From Pseudofabraea citricarpa (taxonomy: Eukaryota; Ascomycota; Leotiomycetes; Helotiales; Dermateaceae), in the NCBI GenBank assembly GCA_029641185.1, contig JAPWGK010000004.1, forward strand, positions 1,116,001 to 1,180,000: DNA of 64,000 nucleotides, read 5' to 3'. The position numbers were made by a program, and so were the translations under genes. Below, piece by piece: positions 11,383 through 24,666 of the stretch; positions within the stretch are counted from its first letter, which is position 1, and each line of letters begins with the position of its first letter. Under the pieces are notes generated by a model. It was not told where the DNA came from and ran no database searches. It saw only the letters and a list, made by a program, of their open reading frames with translations.

Positions 11383-11418
11383 AAAAAAAAAAAAGAAAAA
11401 GAAAAAGAAAAAGAAAAA
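11383..11418. repeat. A-rich tract with AAAAAG hexamer repeats
   Basis: A run of A is followed by four to five AAAAAG units, in the 3' region downstream of the helicase gene. Simple slippage repeat. Confidence 0.7.
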
Positions 11419-11639
11419 CTAGGTTCAGGTTCTCGACTCTCAACTCTTAGTATTGCTTGATCCCCATCCCGATCCGGGTTCACGGTAAAGTGGTTGGTGA
11501 TTGGTAATTGGTATCATTCAGATCGTGACTATTTCTCATCTAGATATAAAATGCAAAACAAAAGGCATCGCAAAGAGAGGTATTGTGTCGCTGGGCTCCT
11601 TCCATACTGTACAGATCCTCCCCCCGTCCTATGCCGTCC

Positions 11640-11771
11640 TATCCCATCCCATCCCATCCCATCATAGGTACCGTATCGTATCATGTCGAATCAAAATCAG
11701 ACCAGACCAGACCAAAGCAACCCTTCTTCATATCCTGAACGCCCCCATCCGGCCATCCATCCATCCATCCA
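11640..11771. repeat. CCCAT pentamer and CCAT tetramer tracts
   Basis: About five CCCAT units at 11640-11664 and about five CCAT units at 11752-11771, separated by unique sequence. Simple repeats with no visible function. Confidence 0.6.
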
Positions 11772-12563
11772 CTCCGCTTGGCCTCAAGCAGCCATGGAAA
11801 TCAAGAAATGACCATGTTGAAAAATGATAACTAAACCGAACCCAACCGACCCGAAACCGGTGGGTTCAATCCGCAAAAAAAAAAATGCAATGCCGTGCGA
11901 TAATACCGGTAGATGATGGCATCCGACGTTTCCAGTAGCCAGTTGGTTTCCCCGCTCTATCCCAAAATGTTTTATGTATCCGGATCCCGTATTTCACCCT
12001 CTTGATCTTTCCCCTGCCTTTCCCCCCCTTCTTGCTGATATATTTTTTGCTTTTCTTGCTGCTGTAAAGCCCCGCTTATGTTCTCTGGTATGCGTAAACG
12101 TCCATGCGCCATTATGACCACGTTCCAGGATCCAGGGCCGGAGAGAGGAAATTCTCCTTTGAGCCATCCGTCATACTCGTACGAAGCCTTGATGGGCTGT
12201 GTGATGGGTGTTTCTACTTTCCGATGGTCGTAGGTGGGTGATTTTTAAATCCGAGGCTCCGACGTTGGCTGGAAATGACATGGCATGAAAATGGTATTCC
12301 TGTTGGCTCGTGATGATATTGACGATCGTTCGGTCCCGAGGTTTTGGAAGGACTGAGCCCCTAGTCCGCAGCGGCAAGTTCCACCCGCCATAGAACCTTA
12401 AATTCGACACCGCCACACCTAATCAATGCCCCTTAATTAGGTTTGCAGTCATGGTAATCAACCCGACGGACTTTACCGGTGGGAGTGCTTGTCCGAGCAC
12501 TAAACCAAGTTCACGGCATTCGGTGATATCGGTCGATTCTTTGACGCGAACGCGACCTCCAAC

Positions 12564-15540
12564 TCAATTGTGATTCCATTGCGCTATTCCGGTGTTGGCG
12601 AGGAAATCCCGTAAGCCCTCGCCCTCCAGGTTGAAATTGTCGTGCATGTTGGTATCAACCATGTCGATATTCCAGCCAGGATCTATATTGTAGGCATCCA
12701 TTTGCTGAGTGTTCCAGATTTCGTAATCAGGACTCCTTTGGTGATTCTCGCGGATCGGAAACTGTGTTACGTGGCTGCTAAAGTCTACCCCAGACACGCT
12801 GCTTGGTTGAGTACAATCAGGACTATCTGCTGCACGCTGTGTCTGTTCTGCCAACAAGCCTCTATCAATAAGTCCAAAAGGTTGTGAGCTTGATGGCGTT
12901 CGTGATCGAACTTGATCTTGGCCGAAATTTGCTAAGTTGCTGTTGGTCCATGGGTTGCGCTTTGGAGGTATAGCTTGCTCTTGCTGGGGAGGTCTCTCTG
13001 CAGAGTTTTTATCCACGTCTCGTGGGCAACCATTTTCGGGACAACCTTCGTTTGGCCCAACCTTTGGAAGACTAGCCATAACATGCAAAGGCACATCGGT
13101 AGCAATGTTTGATGGACTCTGGGATGCTGGATTGGCTGATCTTTCTCGAAGGCCGAACCTCGGTGCCTGGCCAGAAATAAAGAAGCGTGATGTATTTGAT
13201 GAAATAGGCTCGAAGTAATCTTGTGGATGAAAGTTGTCTGCAAGTAGACAGTCTTCGCCTTCGTATTGTATTATGCCAGAAAGGGGTCGGGGTGGCATAA
13301 TCAACCCTCCTCTATTCGCAGGAATAAACTCATTGATGTAAGCGGATTTGCTGAACTGCGTAGTCTCATGATCATCGAAGGTCGCAGGGGAACCTTCTGC
13401 GGTGCGTTGTCCATTAGAAGAAGCGTTGGGGCTCGCTTCACAGACGATACCTGTCTCCCTACGGAATGTTGGACAAGTCACATCCAGTCCCGCGGTGTCA
13501 ATATCGAATTCCAACTGGGACGTGAAATGATTAGTAATAGAGTGTCGTTTGCCAATAGCCTTCATAGCGATCAGAAGAAAGTCAAGATTGCTTGCACTGT
13601 TTGGACTAGGAGGCTTCCCAAGCCTTAGATCATGAACATAGACGCCGCCGGCCACGTACAAGCAGAATCCCATCCACGAATTCATCTGGAGACTATTAGT
13701 TTTAAATCGATATATCCTAGGATAAGAACCTACATTCGCAGCATCGTTGTGGCTGACCAAACGCATAATAGTGGTTATCTCATCAGCCGCCATAAGGCAC
13801 CTTGATATGCTCAACCATTTAAACTTTGGATCGAGACTATGTTTTGCAGCTGCCAGAACGGCTGCTTGGTGAAGACAAATGGTCGATGTATGAATATTCA
13901 TATTCAGGAAAACCACATCGAGGTCACGGAGTCCTTGGGGTAATCTGAACTTTTCTGGCAGATGCATAAAGGTGTTTGATAGGGTGTTGTCCATGTCGCG
14001 ATGTCGACGCCAGAAAGCTCCATTAGAGAGATCTTCGGGGTTTTCGTTCTTGCTTTTGTTGTGGATATGAGAAAAGTTGTGCCCAAACAAAGTTGCTGCT
14101 AAGATTACGCCTGCAAATGGGCTGCGTAGTCTCGATGCCCCATCACCAGTCAAAGCGTCTGAGAGAGGAATGCTAGGTTCCAGTCTTCCCTCGGCAAAGG
14201 ATTCGTCCGACGAAGGTAGATTCGTAAATATCTATAATGATTAGAGTATATTCTACTATAAAATGGATCACGAGCATACCTCAGCTTCGTTGATTGTCAT
14301 AGGCCAGCCTGTTCCTGCACTTGCCCAACGGTCGCCATAATATGCTGCCCAAAATGTGCGTCGACGCTCTTCTAGATCAACAGCATCTTTTGGGGGACCG
14401 ATGATCTGTCGAACCTCGACGCCCTCTTGATCAAGACGGTACAATCCCATCATTTGTACCAGGCGGATGCATTTGCCGGTGCTCATCCAGGCTCTTGTGA
14501 AGTAAGTCTTTTTAGCCTCCAGTGTTGCAATCAAATTCCAGCATTGGGCGTGATAGACCGTGATGAAAGCTTCTCCTTGGCCCTGCTTCTGTTTAATTTT
14601 GAGACTTGGGATGGGAGATTTACAAACCTTCATTTCCGCCTCCTCAGCGTACCTCCGCGATCGCTCATAAAATACTTCACTGAAGTTTCCATATTTTTGT
14701 GATACAGAAGCTGCAACCGCCCACATGGCATACTGAAGACAGAGCGGGGGTCTTAAATTCTGTCCCAGCTTCAAGGCAGCCTGGAATCTATACTTGTGTA
14801 TCATTGGGACCGAACTGTGAACTTTGTCAAAGTATATTTGAAACCTGAATCGGTCAGTCTTAGTCTGTTGCGAGTCTATGCTTCACTCACAATTCACGCT
14901 GAATATCCTCCGAGGGGAGTGGTTCATGCATGCCTAGGCTCACCAGATCCTGAGAATATGCATGGCTCGAATGCGGACTGAAGGTCGAATCCTGACGGTG
15001 GCTTCTTCCTTCGGAAAAGAGGGTGTCATTGCCATCGTCCTGACCCAGATCCATGGACGCTGTTGGGAAAGCACCGTCATTCCAGCCCTGCTCGATTCTT
15101 TTCGAGCCATTCTCGTGAGCCGCCGAGGGATTCGACCCATTTGATTCTGATACTAGCTTGGTTTCTACCTGGGCTGCGCGACGGTGAAGTCAGCCATCTG
15201 GCAGTCAAAGTACCCACGTTGCGGACCTACCCAGTCTGGCTTCCAACTCTTTCATGTTACGTCGTTTGGACCCCAAATTCCTCCTCCGCTCTGGGTATTC
15301 GCAATCGTGCCTCAACCTCGAGCATGTACCGCATTTTGGCTTGGTGCGATCGCATTTCAACTTCCTCCTTCGACATGACACACACGAGATGGTCTTTTCG
15401 ACAGAGCTGGTGGTGGGTTTGCCCGAGGTCGCGGGGGGTGTGTTCAGTTGCTGTTCGGGGCTGGTCGAGCGGTCGGCAGGCTCATTCTGTTGTGGCACTT
15501 CGGCGCATGGGTCGTTCTGGTTCTGTTCGGCTTGAAGCAT
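12564..15540 (-). CDS. Zn(II)2Cys6 transcription factor with fungal-specific TF domain
   Basis: Five exons: 15540-15231, 15173-14891, 14844-14280, 14231-13734 and 13685-12564, giving 925 residues in frame. The binuclear cluster is complete, with cysteines at 53, 56, 63, 70, 73 and 80 (C-x2-C-x6-C-x6-C-x2-C-x6-C). After splicing, MKELEARLAQVETKL forms the short coiled coil expected for a dimerisation element. The middle-homology (Fungal_trans) domain runs from about residue 200, with LFQIYFDKVHSSVPMIHKYRF, then LEERRRTFWAAYYGDRWASAGTGWPMTINEAE. The C-terminal third is Ser/Pro/Asn-rich and probably an activation region. The 48-bp intron at 13733-13686 is phase 0 and contains no stop, so retention would add 16 residues. 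The upstream TTG-initiated extension to 15612 is not supported. Target genes are unknown; the oxalate decarboxylase lies 2.3 kb upstream on the same strand, which is suggestive only. Confidence 0.88.
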
Positions 15541-17792
15541 GACCACAGCATGTACACGGTTCGGGACCCGCACACCAAAGCCTTGACGTGTACTATCTGT
15601 ACTGCTGTTCAAAGATCAATGAGGGACACCAACACAGCACGATGTGGGAGATGTGGGAGATGGGATTGCGAGTCTGGGGTAACGGCGGGAGGAAATGCAA
15701 AAAGTTTTGCAGATTTGTCTGGCATGCACGCGCATGAGGGTTTGGGGGGGTGCTCGAGGATCTACGACGGCACCATTACATAAGGCTGGAGATATGAAGA
15801 GGAAAGGAACAAGAGAGAGGCTTGAAGACTAGAACTACATACAACTACAACTACAGACAATCGGAGCGGCTGGGCAACCCCTCCGAAAGGCCGAAAGCGC
15901 GAGCTGGCAGCGTGTGGATCACTCGACAAGCCCTGAAGGAACACGCTGGAGAGCCTGTGCTCGATACCCTAAACCCTGTGTTCCTGGACTCGCTCATACC
16001 TCGTACAGTACACCACTACACCACTACACCATTACACCACCACTACAGAGAAACCAAAAAAACGCTGAGTTTGGCCAACGACCCCCTCAATGATGCTCCA
16101 AATATCCCCAAAGGCCACTTAGACTCTGGCTTCATCCCTTCTCCCTTTCCCCTCTCACCATGTGTCCTCTGCTGACCTTCAATGCAGTTCCATGTCGCCC
16201 TCCTTCCAGTCAGCCTCAACACACTCGCGGCTCCCGCTAGGACCCTGTATGTAATATGTATGGATGGATATGTATGCAGAAGAAGACGAGAAATGGCAGC
16301 AAATTAGGTCGCATACCACGATATTGAGCGGAGGCTGGAACGTCATGCCTAAACGCCAAGCTCTTCGAGTCACCATCATCAAACTCTATTGCCAACACGT
16401 TGACCTTCTTTCGACTACATACACCAGCACAGCCAGTACAGCCAGTACACCTTCACCAGCCCTCCCACGATGCTCTCGCTCCCTCCAAGTTCTCTGGCGG
16501 CACCGACGTGCAAATTTTGACTACAATGATTTACTCTGCTATCATCTCCCTCCAACGCGCAAGATGCAGGTCGTCCCCGTGCCATTGACTCCGTGGCAGC
16601 AGCCAAGGGTCCAGATTTATACTTTGCAGTGATCGGTCATCACGAAGGAACTAGTTTCTCTTCTTTCGTGAGGCCTACGGGCCCGCCGCCCAACTTTGGA
16701 CACTTCTGAGCGCCAGCAAGGATACCCCTCTCGTGGTTGAGCAGATTGCCATCTGTACACATTTCTACAGACCTTTTTCGCGACAGTAGGGCTGAAACCG
16801 AGGCAGCTATGCGGTTCTGCAGAGGAAGCTATGGAGGTCTCATCGAGAATCATCAGATCCTGCCAGCAGTCTCACATGAACGAGTGCTCTTTAGGTATCA
16901 CAGTGACTCGGTCGGCAGTCCACTACGGTACTGGATGCCATAGCGACGTCCGTCCGTCCACCACTGGGATTTCGTAGGTAATTTAGGGTTGTTCCTCATT
17001 CCATGAATCATCATTGTCTGCTGGCCCATGCGGAGTCGAACACTTCCTGAGAGAAAAGCTTATTGGGCCCATCTTTGCCATTTCTAGGCTAGAGGGTCTC
17101 CCATCCCCATTCCTCAAATTGTTTCGAGTTTTAGGCATTTTCAAAGGCCTAACAATCGCCATCTCGTCCTATGAGCTGCCAGTACTGATCAAAAGACACG
17201 CCGCAAGGGGCTTTAAACTTTTATGCTTATTGATCACGTTCGGCTCCCTCGACAACAACTTCGCTGCCGTAAGCTGATTAATCCTAGAGTCTCTACGGTA
17301 CAACGTTTCTGCTTACCGAGCAAGACTTGGTAAAACCTTGAGGTCTCCTGGTAACGTCTAATTGCAATAGCGCCACGTGCTCTACAGTACGTCCGCATCC
17401 GTCTATCAATAGACGCTAGCAAAGCTGTTGTCCTAGCGAGGTAGACAATGTTCGGGAGAAGCTTACGCATTTGGCTTGTCGTGGATGCCAATATGCTGAA
17501 TGCTGATTTGCTGTTCCAGCCATATATTTGCATATGGCACTAAATTTTCACTTTTCTTTTTCCCAAGTCAAGCCAAGCCAATTGAAAATCAAATGCGGTA
17601 TTGAATTTGCCTCTACAACTTTACTCGTACAGATTGAAACCATGCTGAAAGACTAAAGCAGAAATATTCCCAAGATAATTAAAACGTTCAAGTCCATTGC
17701 CAAGTAACCCATCGCAGGCAAAAAATATGCAACAATAGAACCACTCAAACAAATTGCTACTCTCGCTTCGGAATAATTACACCCGCCTCTCA
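15541..17792. other. Intergenic: Zn-cluster gene promoter and oxalate decarboxylase 3' side
   Basis: No ORF here is convincing. There is a tract of ACCACTAC-type 8-bp repeats at about 16009-16047. ORFs at 15822-16175 and 16264-16632 are rich in His, Ser and Thr from CAC/ACC repeats and look non-coding. Confidence 0.4.
16009..16047. repeat. Short tandem repeat, 8-bp unit ACCACTAC
   Basis: Four to five imperfect units of ACCACTAC/ACCATTAC in tandem, about 480 bp upstream of the Zn-cluster gene start. Simple repeat. Confidence 0.6.
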
Positions 17793-19342
17793 CTAAGCAG
17801 TAATGTTGCCGGGGACAACGTATTGCTTCTCCTTCTTGAAGGCTCCAACTGTCTGATCGCTCAAGTTGAGAGTATCCTTGACGATTTGCGATGGGGTCAA
17901 TCCAAGCCATTGGCCAACGGAGACATCTGTTTGGGTCAGTTAGCAAAGTGGACCAAGAACCCCGCTGATAACATCTCAACTTACCGGAGAAATAGGTAGC
18001 CTGTAAGACCTCGATGAACACCACGTCCGTTGTACCAACATTCTCGATGTAATGTGATTGTGCCTTGGGGATATAACCACAGTCGCCCGCATGATAATCG
18101 AATGTTCTAGCGTTACCCTCGGCAGCATAGATACTAATTCTAGCATCGCCTGCTACAAAGAAGTTCCACTCATCGCTTGTTGTGTGCCAATGGATCTCGC
18201 GCATCGCACCTGGCTTGATGGTCACAACGGCAGCGGAGAAATCAGACGCAATCGGGAACGTGGTCGGGTCGATAATCTTGACGCTACCTCCTGCTGTCTC
18301 GTGGGTATTGGCTTGCTTGGAGAGATGGTAGGTATAGGAATTCACTCCAGAAAGTATGCCGGCTGATCCTGTGACGTTCTGTTGTTCGATATCGGCTGGT
18401 GCAGCTGTTCCCGGGAAAATAAACAACTCGCCAGCTGGGATGTTGTCCCATGCTGATAATGGCAGTGCAAAGTTCTTAGATAACACTTCTTTCTGTTCGG
18501 TGGGTCAGTAAAGGGTCCTTGATTTGCATGGTGAACTACTAACGGGATTGTGAGCGAAGACTTCGGTTGCTAAGAAAGTACCGTCCTCGGAGAAAGTGCC
18601 ATCGTCGAAAACAAGCAAGAATTCACACCCGCCCTCCAAGGCCTGGAGGGAATGGGGAACACCACTGTAAAAACTGTTAGCGGGTGTTTTGTTGACAACG
18701 GAAACGGCTTGCGTACGCAGGGAAGAACCAAACATCACCGGCATTAAGATCGTCCACAAAGGTCCTACCCTTATCGTCGACGGCCTGAACTCTAACACTT
18801 CCGTTTAACACATACGACCACTCGGCTGCGGTATGCCAATGAAGCTCTCTGTATCCATTCGGTTCCAATCTCATATCGACTCCTGCCATCTCGGTTGCAA
18901 CAGGTATCTGATCAGTGTTCTGCTGTCTGGACCAACCAGCCCTGTCAAGTCCAAGTTTGGAATGACTAAGACCCAATGGCCATTGAGCGTTGACGACATT
19001 GCCATGATCAGTTCCGGGAGGAGCAAGCTTATTTGGGTTCAGGACATCGTACGGCGTAGTACGGGGCCCTGGATCCGTTCCTCCATGGGTGCCTCGAATT
19101 GGCTGAGGATTTTCGATATCGTTGAAGTTCAGAGAGGCTCCGATATTAGCATCGTCCGTTTGTCCTGCTGCAAGCTCGAATTGAATTGCGTCGGTATCTT
19201 CGTTGAGAACGATGTTCCCTGGGTTATAACCCAAGAGAGATTCATCAACGGCCCTGATGGCTTTAGAGCTTGCCGGGGCGGCCAATGTCTGCTCGAGAGC
19301 AGCAATGGTGAGCAACAAGCCTGCGAGGATTCGGTACGACAT
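17793..19342 (-). CDS. Secreted bicupin oxalate decarboxylase
   Basis: Four exons: 19342-18717, 18664-18544, 18492-17985 and 17926-17793, joined in frame to 462 residues. An N-terminal signal peptide (MSYRILAGLLLTIAALEQTLA, cleavage near residue 22) points to secretion. Both cupin domains keep a full Mn-binding set: H168, H170, E174 and H213 in the first (ELHWHTAAEWSYV, VPHSLQ) and H350, H352, E357 and H396 in the second (EIHWHTTSDEWNFF, SHYIEN). Two complete metal sites, spacing and length match fungal oxalate decarboxylases, which convert oxalate to formate and CO2. Oxalate oxidase activity cannot be excluded, because the lid residues that decide it are not obvious here. The C-terminus (DVSVGQWLGLTPSQIVKDTL) is the usual conserved tail. 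In fungi these enzymes detoxify or control oxalate made by the fungus or its plant host. Confidence 0.93.
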
Positions 19343-22300
19343 TCTGAAAGCCAGGCTTATTAGGAAGCGGTCTAGTATTTGTTAAGTGAATGTGAGTAGC
19401 TGTAAAGCTGGTAAAGTGAATGTGAAGTGGGGTGGTGAGGGTGAGGAGAAAAGCAGAAGACTGGACATGGACGCTCTTTTATCCTCAATTGTCTACTCTC
19501 AGGTCTCCTTAATCTCCCAGTATCATCCTCCTGATCAACTTCGGTCCTCATGCTTCCCAGAATCGTATCGCTTGGCACACCTCAGCAAGACGAGTATCAA
19601 CTTTGAGTAAGCTTTCCGCTACTGCACGGGTCGATATGCCGGACAGAATCCTGATCGGTTATGGTTGAGCATGAGCCCCCATCTCTACTCCTCTTTGGAC
19701 CTGCATGTTTTGCAAGGTTGCCATTGAATAACCAGGTATTTTGAAGAGTGAGGCTGGTGCTGCTCAGCATCACCGTCCAGCTCGCCGAGCTATGGCCGAG
19801 ATTCGGTGTGCAAATGACGATATACAATCAGACAATGGGCAAAGTTGGACGTAAGCAACGGATACCGGATAGTGAGAATCACATTATCACCCAAATTACT
19901 GACCAGTGGGTGCGGGGTTGTTCAGGCGAGCAAGGCTGCTTGCCAGCCAGCCAGCGAGCTAGCCAACATGTTTTCCAGGGACGCTGCGGCACGGCAGTCC
20001 CTCTGCTGGCATTGGATGTTTGGAGAAGATCTGAGATGAGAGACGGATGTTTTCCCTAGGACAAGCAGCGTGGACGTTGCGCTCGGTTGCATGGTCTCGA
20101 TGGTGTTGGGGTGTGTGTACAAGGTACAAAGGTACAAGCGGCTGAGCCCCTCACAGCTAAGCATTTCGGCTGGCCAATTGTTTCTCCGCAAGAGGGGCGC
20201 GGGAGGATCAGGGGGATACGCGGACCCCAGCATCCTAGTGCTTGAACCTGCCCACCCCACAGACATCTGCGACCTATAATTGTTTCCTCACACACACAAC
20301 ACCCTCACACACTCTCTCACGCCCCTCCTGGATCCCAATTGCCGTTGGCTAGCCGTTGTTCCGTCCAGATCCTTTGCGAATCAATTCCTGAACTTGCAGT
20401 TGGTCTGCTATTATCGGCATCACCACGATATATACGTCAGTGCTGCGGGATGACCAGTCGCATTCAACATGGCCCTGTCTTCCTTGCACCTGTCTCCTGA
20501 ACAGTGTGACATGATTTGTGTTGCTTCTGCCAGGCTGTCCGGGACGGGATAACTTGGAGCTATCAAGGCTGGCATGGCTGCTGTCATGGCTGACTCCTGA
20601 TCAAGTCATTCCCTCGTGGCTGGATGTTCCTAGGAGTCATCATCGATCCAGGGCGGTGATTGGAAAGGAAGTCGTTGATCTGTGCTGGGCATAATAGAGA
20701 AGTGTCTATTTGAAGTTCAACATCACGATCGAAGAATCCTTCCGTCATTTAACTCTATTTTCGACGATCTAGAGACTGACAGCTGCGGATCTTGATTCCA
20801 CTCCATTCAGCTTCTGCTTCAGGGTGGTTCCAGGATGGTCTACCATCTGATTGCATTTTTACTTTCGAGGTTAATTCAACGAGCTCTGATGGGAAGCCGT
20901 TGCTTTTTCTTCTTCTGTTATTGTCGTTGTTTTTGGCTTTCTGATCTTCTTGCTTACCAAATAAACAAAAATTGGAGTCAGTGATCTACACATGATTGCT
21001 GGGAATGGAATAAATCGCAAACAGTTCCGAAGGCCAGGTTCACTCTGGGCACGCTAGAATCTCTTCAGGACGGCCCAAGATCTCGCCCAGGCATTACTTA
21101 GATCCGTGATCAAATTTCCAACTACTTGGCGAGCACATGGCTGTCAGTGAAAGGTCTTTGGATTACTGAGACCCGAAGAATTGGTCGGCCGTATCACAAC
21201 TTCAGTAAAACTCTACCTGATCAGGACTCGAAGCTACGTCAGAGGATTGCCAACAAGAAAACCTCGAGTATATTTTCCTCGCTTGTCCAAGAGCGGGGTG
21301 AGGCACACCAGCTGAGATCCTGCGATTTCATCTGATGCCAGACCCATGGTCTCAGACGGCGGTGCACGTTACTAATTCCCCTACTTGGTGATATTGGTTT
21401 CATGACATGGAATGCCACACCCACCATGGAGCATTCGATAGGTGCACAGGCTGACAGTTATCCTGTCGGATGCTGTCACTGATCATTCTGAGTTTCCCCG
21501 GAATGAGATCATGGTGAGAGGTCTTGAGATTCTTCCCAGCTCTTGCTTCCCCATTCGATATTTTGGGTTCTTCGGCTTTGAGAAACATTGTATCCATTGG
21601 CTGAATTGCCCATGGCGATATTTATATCTTGCTGCCCGAGGACCAAGGAACATGCTCTTATCAGATGCAGCGTGTAGAAAACGATCACCAGACCATCGAG
21701 AATGACGTTGATTAAATTTCAATCTATATTGAACAACATCTTCTTTACCTGATAGGTTGATCTCATCTGAGATAAGACAAGGTGCCTCTTTGTGGAGAAA
21801 ATCCTGACGGTATCTTCCACGAAGAGAGTACAGGGAACACGAGACTCCTGTCCCGTTCTGTACGACGTCTTATGCAACTGTTGCCCCGAGCACTCAGGGT
21901 GACAGAGAGCGAGTGCGAGAAGAGTGCCATCGCAATTTCTTCTAGAGGCCCAAAGGATTTTCACTTCTATGCTTTTGCTCTTGCAGAATTATGGCACTTA
22001 CTACCCCTAACATGCTGTTGCGGGGCTGTGTTCTCGAAGGATAAGAACACTGGCACTTCTTGGAGATAGCGATGCGAGATTCTCATTGGTATCAGATTGG
22101 AGATCGGAGGATCAATCATGAGTATCACTTCCACGAGAAAGGACAGATGTAAGTGACAACTAAGTCCAGACTATTATGCTTAAATCCCTCAAATCACACC
22201 ACTAGCACGTAACTTCAGACCACAGCGGATGGAGAATCCACATGTCATCCAAAGCTCTCGATTCGCCTTCACGAAATGGATTGGGTTACGTAGGAATGAC

Positions 22301-23874
22301 TCGTCAAGATTGAAGAATCCTTCCGTGCTGAAATTCACTTTTTCGCATGGAATTGATGCCTAGCACATCATTGAAGTTAGCTACTTAGCTGAAGGTAAAA
22401 TGTCACCCCTTTCTAATACCTTTCTAATACCCGACGAAGGATTTCCGATCGCACGGCAAATCGCCATCACCAAAATCCAACAGCGCAGGCCGTCCAAGCA
22501 TGTATCAAAATGTCCTTCATTGTTTTCAGGTCGCAAGATTTTACGTCAGAGTGATGTGCAATTTTTGATCGTTTTTCTCCGGCTACTCACCCAACTATGG
22601 ATTCAATCGTCGTCAACTTCTCCATAATCTCACCAGAGAGATTTACAACACCAACTTAGGAACAAAAGCCACGCAGAGTTACTCATTAAAATTCTTCAAG
22701 AGATACTCTACTATTCTTCTTCTACCGAATTCTGTTAGAGGGTGAGTGCGCGCCTCTTCACAGGGACCCCTCCGTGGATGAGATAACGATAGCTGATTGA
22801 TCATTTATTCTTTAGATACTCTCCCACTTGCCAAAACAATTCTGGGTTAGATCTCTCCTGATTTCATGTCACGAGCAGAATAAGCACTACCTGCCTTCAC
22901 GACTTCATCTCGCAACGCAAGCGATCATTTTACACCCGATTCTTAGCGAGCAATGCTCAGTGCTCATTTCGTCAACTCGAATCTTACCCCTATGTCGTTA
23001 ACCAGCAAGAACAAGGCATCGAGGCATGCGTTGCATATCCTTATCCTCTCTTACAATCAGCCGGAACATTTTTCATCACGAGAGGGTGGATATATTACTC
23101 TCTGTTGTTTCGAAAAACGAAGAAAACCATAGTGGTATTCGTTCGCGAAGACACCTTTAGCGACCGTAACGGGCAGGAATCGAGCAGCTACTACATTGCA
23201 ACAAAAGATAAATGGCAGGAGAAAGTCTACGGCCTGTGTTTATTTAGGGCGGAATTGTGCCACAAGAGCACCAAAAGGGAACAAGAAAAACAAATAAGCA
23301 GAAAATAATGTGACATCAACACTGGTGAAGTCTCGGCTAATTTAAGTTGCAGGTCCAACGAAAGAAATTACACAACGCAAAATGATGCCGTTCAAAAGAT
23401 GGCAGTTAATTCATCAGAGGGGGCTGAAACACTACAATTGCCTGTTATTTATGATTCCTTGCTCCTCGGGTAAGAGTCGAATCCCTATGTCAAACCTCAA
23501 CCGTTTCGTGTTTGCTTGCTTAATTCTTTCTTTGTCACGATCTCTGCGTTACTCAGAGTTTAATGCGATGCAAAAAGGAGTCTTTCTCTTTCTATCTCCC
23601 TTTCTGACCAATTGAACCCGAGCGGAAGTGAATTAAACCAACAAACCTCCCTCGGCTAGCTAGCTCTTCAGTCCACCCTCTCCTCCCTCCTTCGTTCCTC
23701 TCTCGAATTGAGTCCTTACCTGCTTATTATGACATCACATCACAACTTGTATCTAGGTCATCGTTCCATCCGACACCACTTCTGGGGCGTATTTCCGCAT
23801 CGCATCAAGCCCAAATCAGATCCAATTGCATCAAATCCAAGAGATGATGCTGACCTGCCACCTACCTCGCTAGT

Positions 23875-23936
<62 letters not shown>
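23875..23936. repeat. (GA)n microsatellite, about 31 units
   Basis: Essentially perfect GA dinucleotide repeat of about 62 bp, ending in GACAGAG. It lies in the intergenic space downstream of the flippase gene. Likely length-polymorphic. Confidence 0.95.
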
Positions 23937-23942
<6 letters not shown>

Positions 23943-24456
23943 AAAGTACAATATGACAACCATCACCAAGAACATTAACCACCTAGGCACCAAACAAGAG
24001 CAAATAGCCCGGCACCGAAAATACAAAATACAAAAGACGACAACTAAATACCAGAAAACAACTATACTCGTCTCTGCTATCTTTCACCCGTCACGGGTAT
24101 TACTTACTGCTCATCATGTCTTCTTCGTGATTCCCTCGCGTACAGTACCTCGCTAATCCATCGAACGGTCGACCCCGACCCCCTTTTCTTCTTTTCTTCT
24201 CTCTCCTTTCTCCTTCCATCCACCGATCTATGCGTGATACATGATACCATTGGGGACCGACTCCAACTCCAACTCCAGCCAAGCCAAGCCAAGCCAAGGG
24301 TTGAGGAGGTAAAGAAGGAAGGAAGGAAGGAAAGAAGGGATGGATGAGCATTCCCTTCTTCAGACGGGGAAGGGAGTAGATAGGTAGGTATAATAAACAA
24401 GAAACGAGAAAGAAAGGGTAACGGAACCAAGGGACCAGATTAGAGCAAGCCAGTTT

Positions 24457-24524
24457 TAATTCATTTCAATTCATTTCAACTCAGTTGGATTCAATTCAAT
24501 TCAACTCAAGTCAATTCAATTCAT
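24457..24524. repeat. ATTCA-type pentamer-rich tract
   Basis: Imperfect tandem units of AATTC/ATTCA and ATTTCA over about 68 bp, in the 3' space of the flippase gene. Confidence 0.6.
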
Positions 24525-24638
24525 CTTGTCATCTTTTCATCTCATTCAATCAATAGTACCAGACTTTACAAACCGACATAAAACACACACACACACAGAC
24601 ACGCCCAGCACACCGACAGACAGACACATGGACACAGG

Positions 24639-24666
24639 ACACGCGACACGCGACACGCGACACGCG
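24639..24666. repeat. Four tandem copies of ACACGCG (7-bp unit)
   Basis: Perfect 7-bp repeat, four units, preceded by a CA-rich stretch at 24580-24600. About 170 bp downstream of the flippase stop codon. Confidence 0.8.

Larger units (their letters stand above)
10975..12563. other. Intergenic between convergent genes, low-complexity rich
   Basis: This is the 3' space of the helicase (+) and the Zn-cluster gene (-). It holds a poly-T run (11121-11149), an A/AAAAAG tract (11383-11418), a CCCAT pentamer tract (11640-11664) and a CCAT tract (11752-11771). No coding features were recognised. Confidence 0.5.

Noticed and set aside
23460..23490. Possible tRNA B-box (GAGTCGAATCCC)
   Set aside because: No matching A-box or cloverleaf could be drawn around it.
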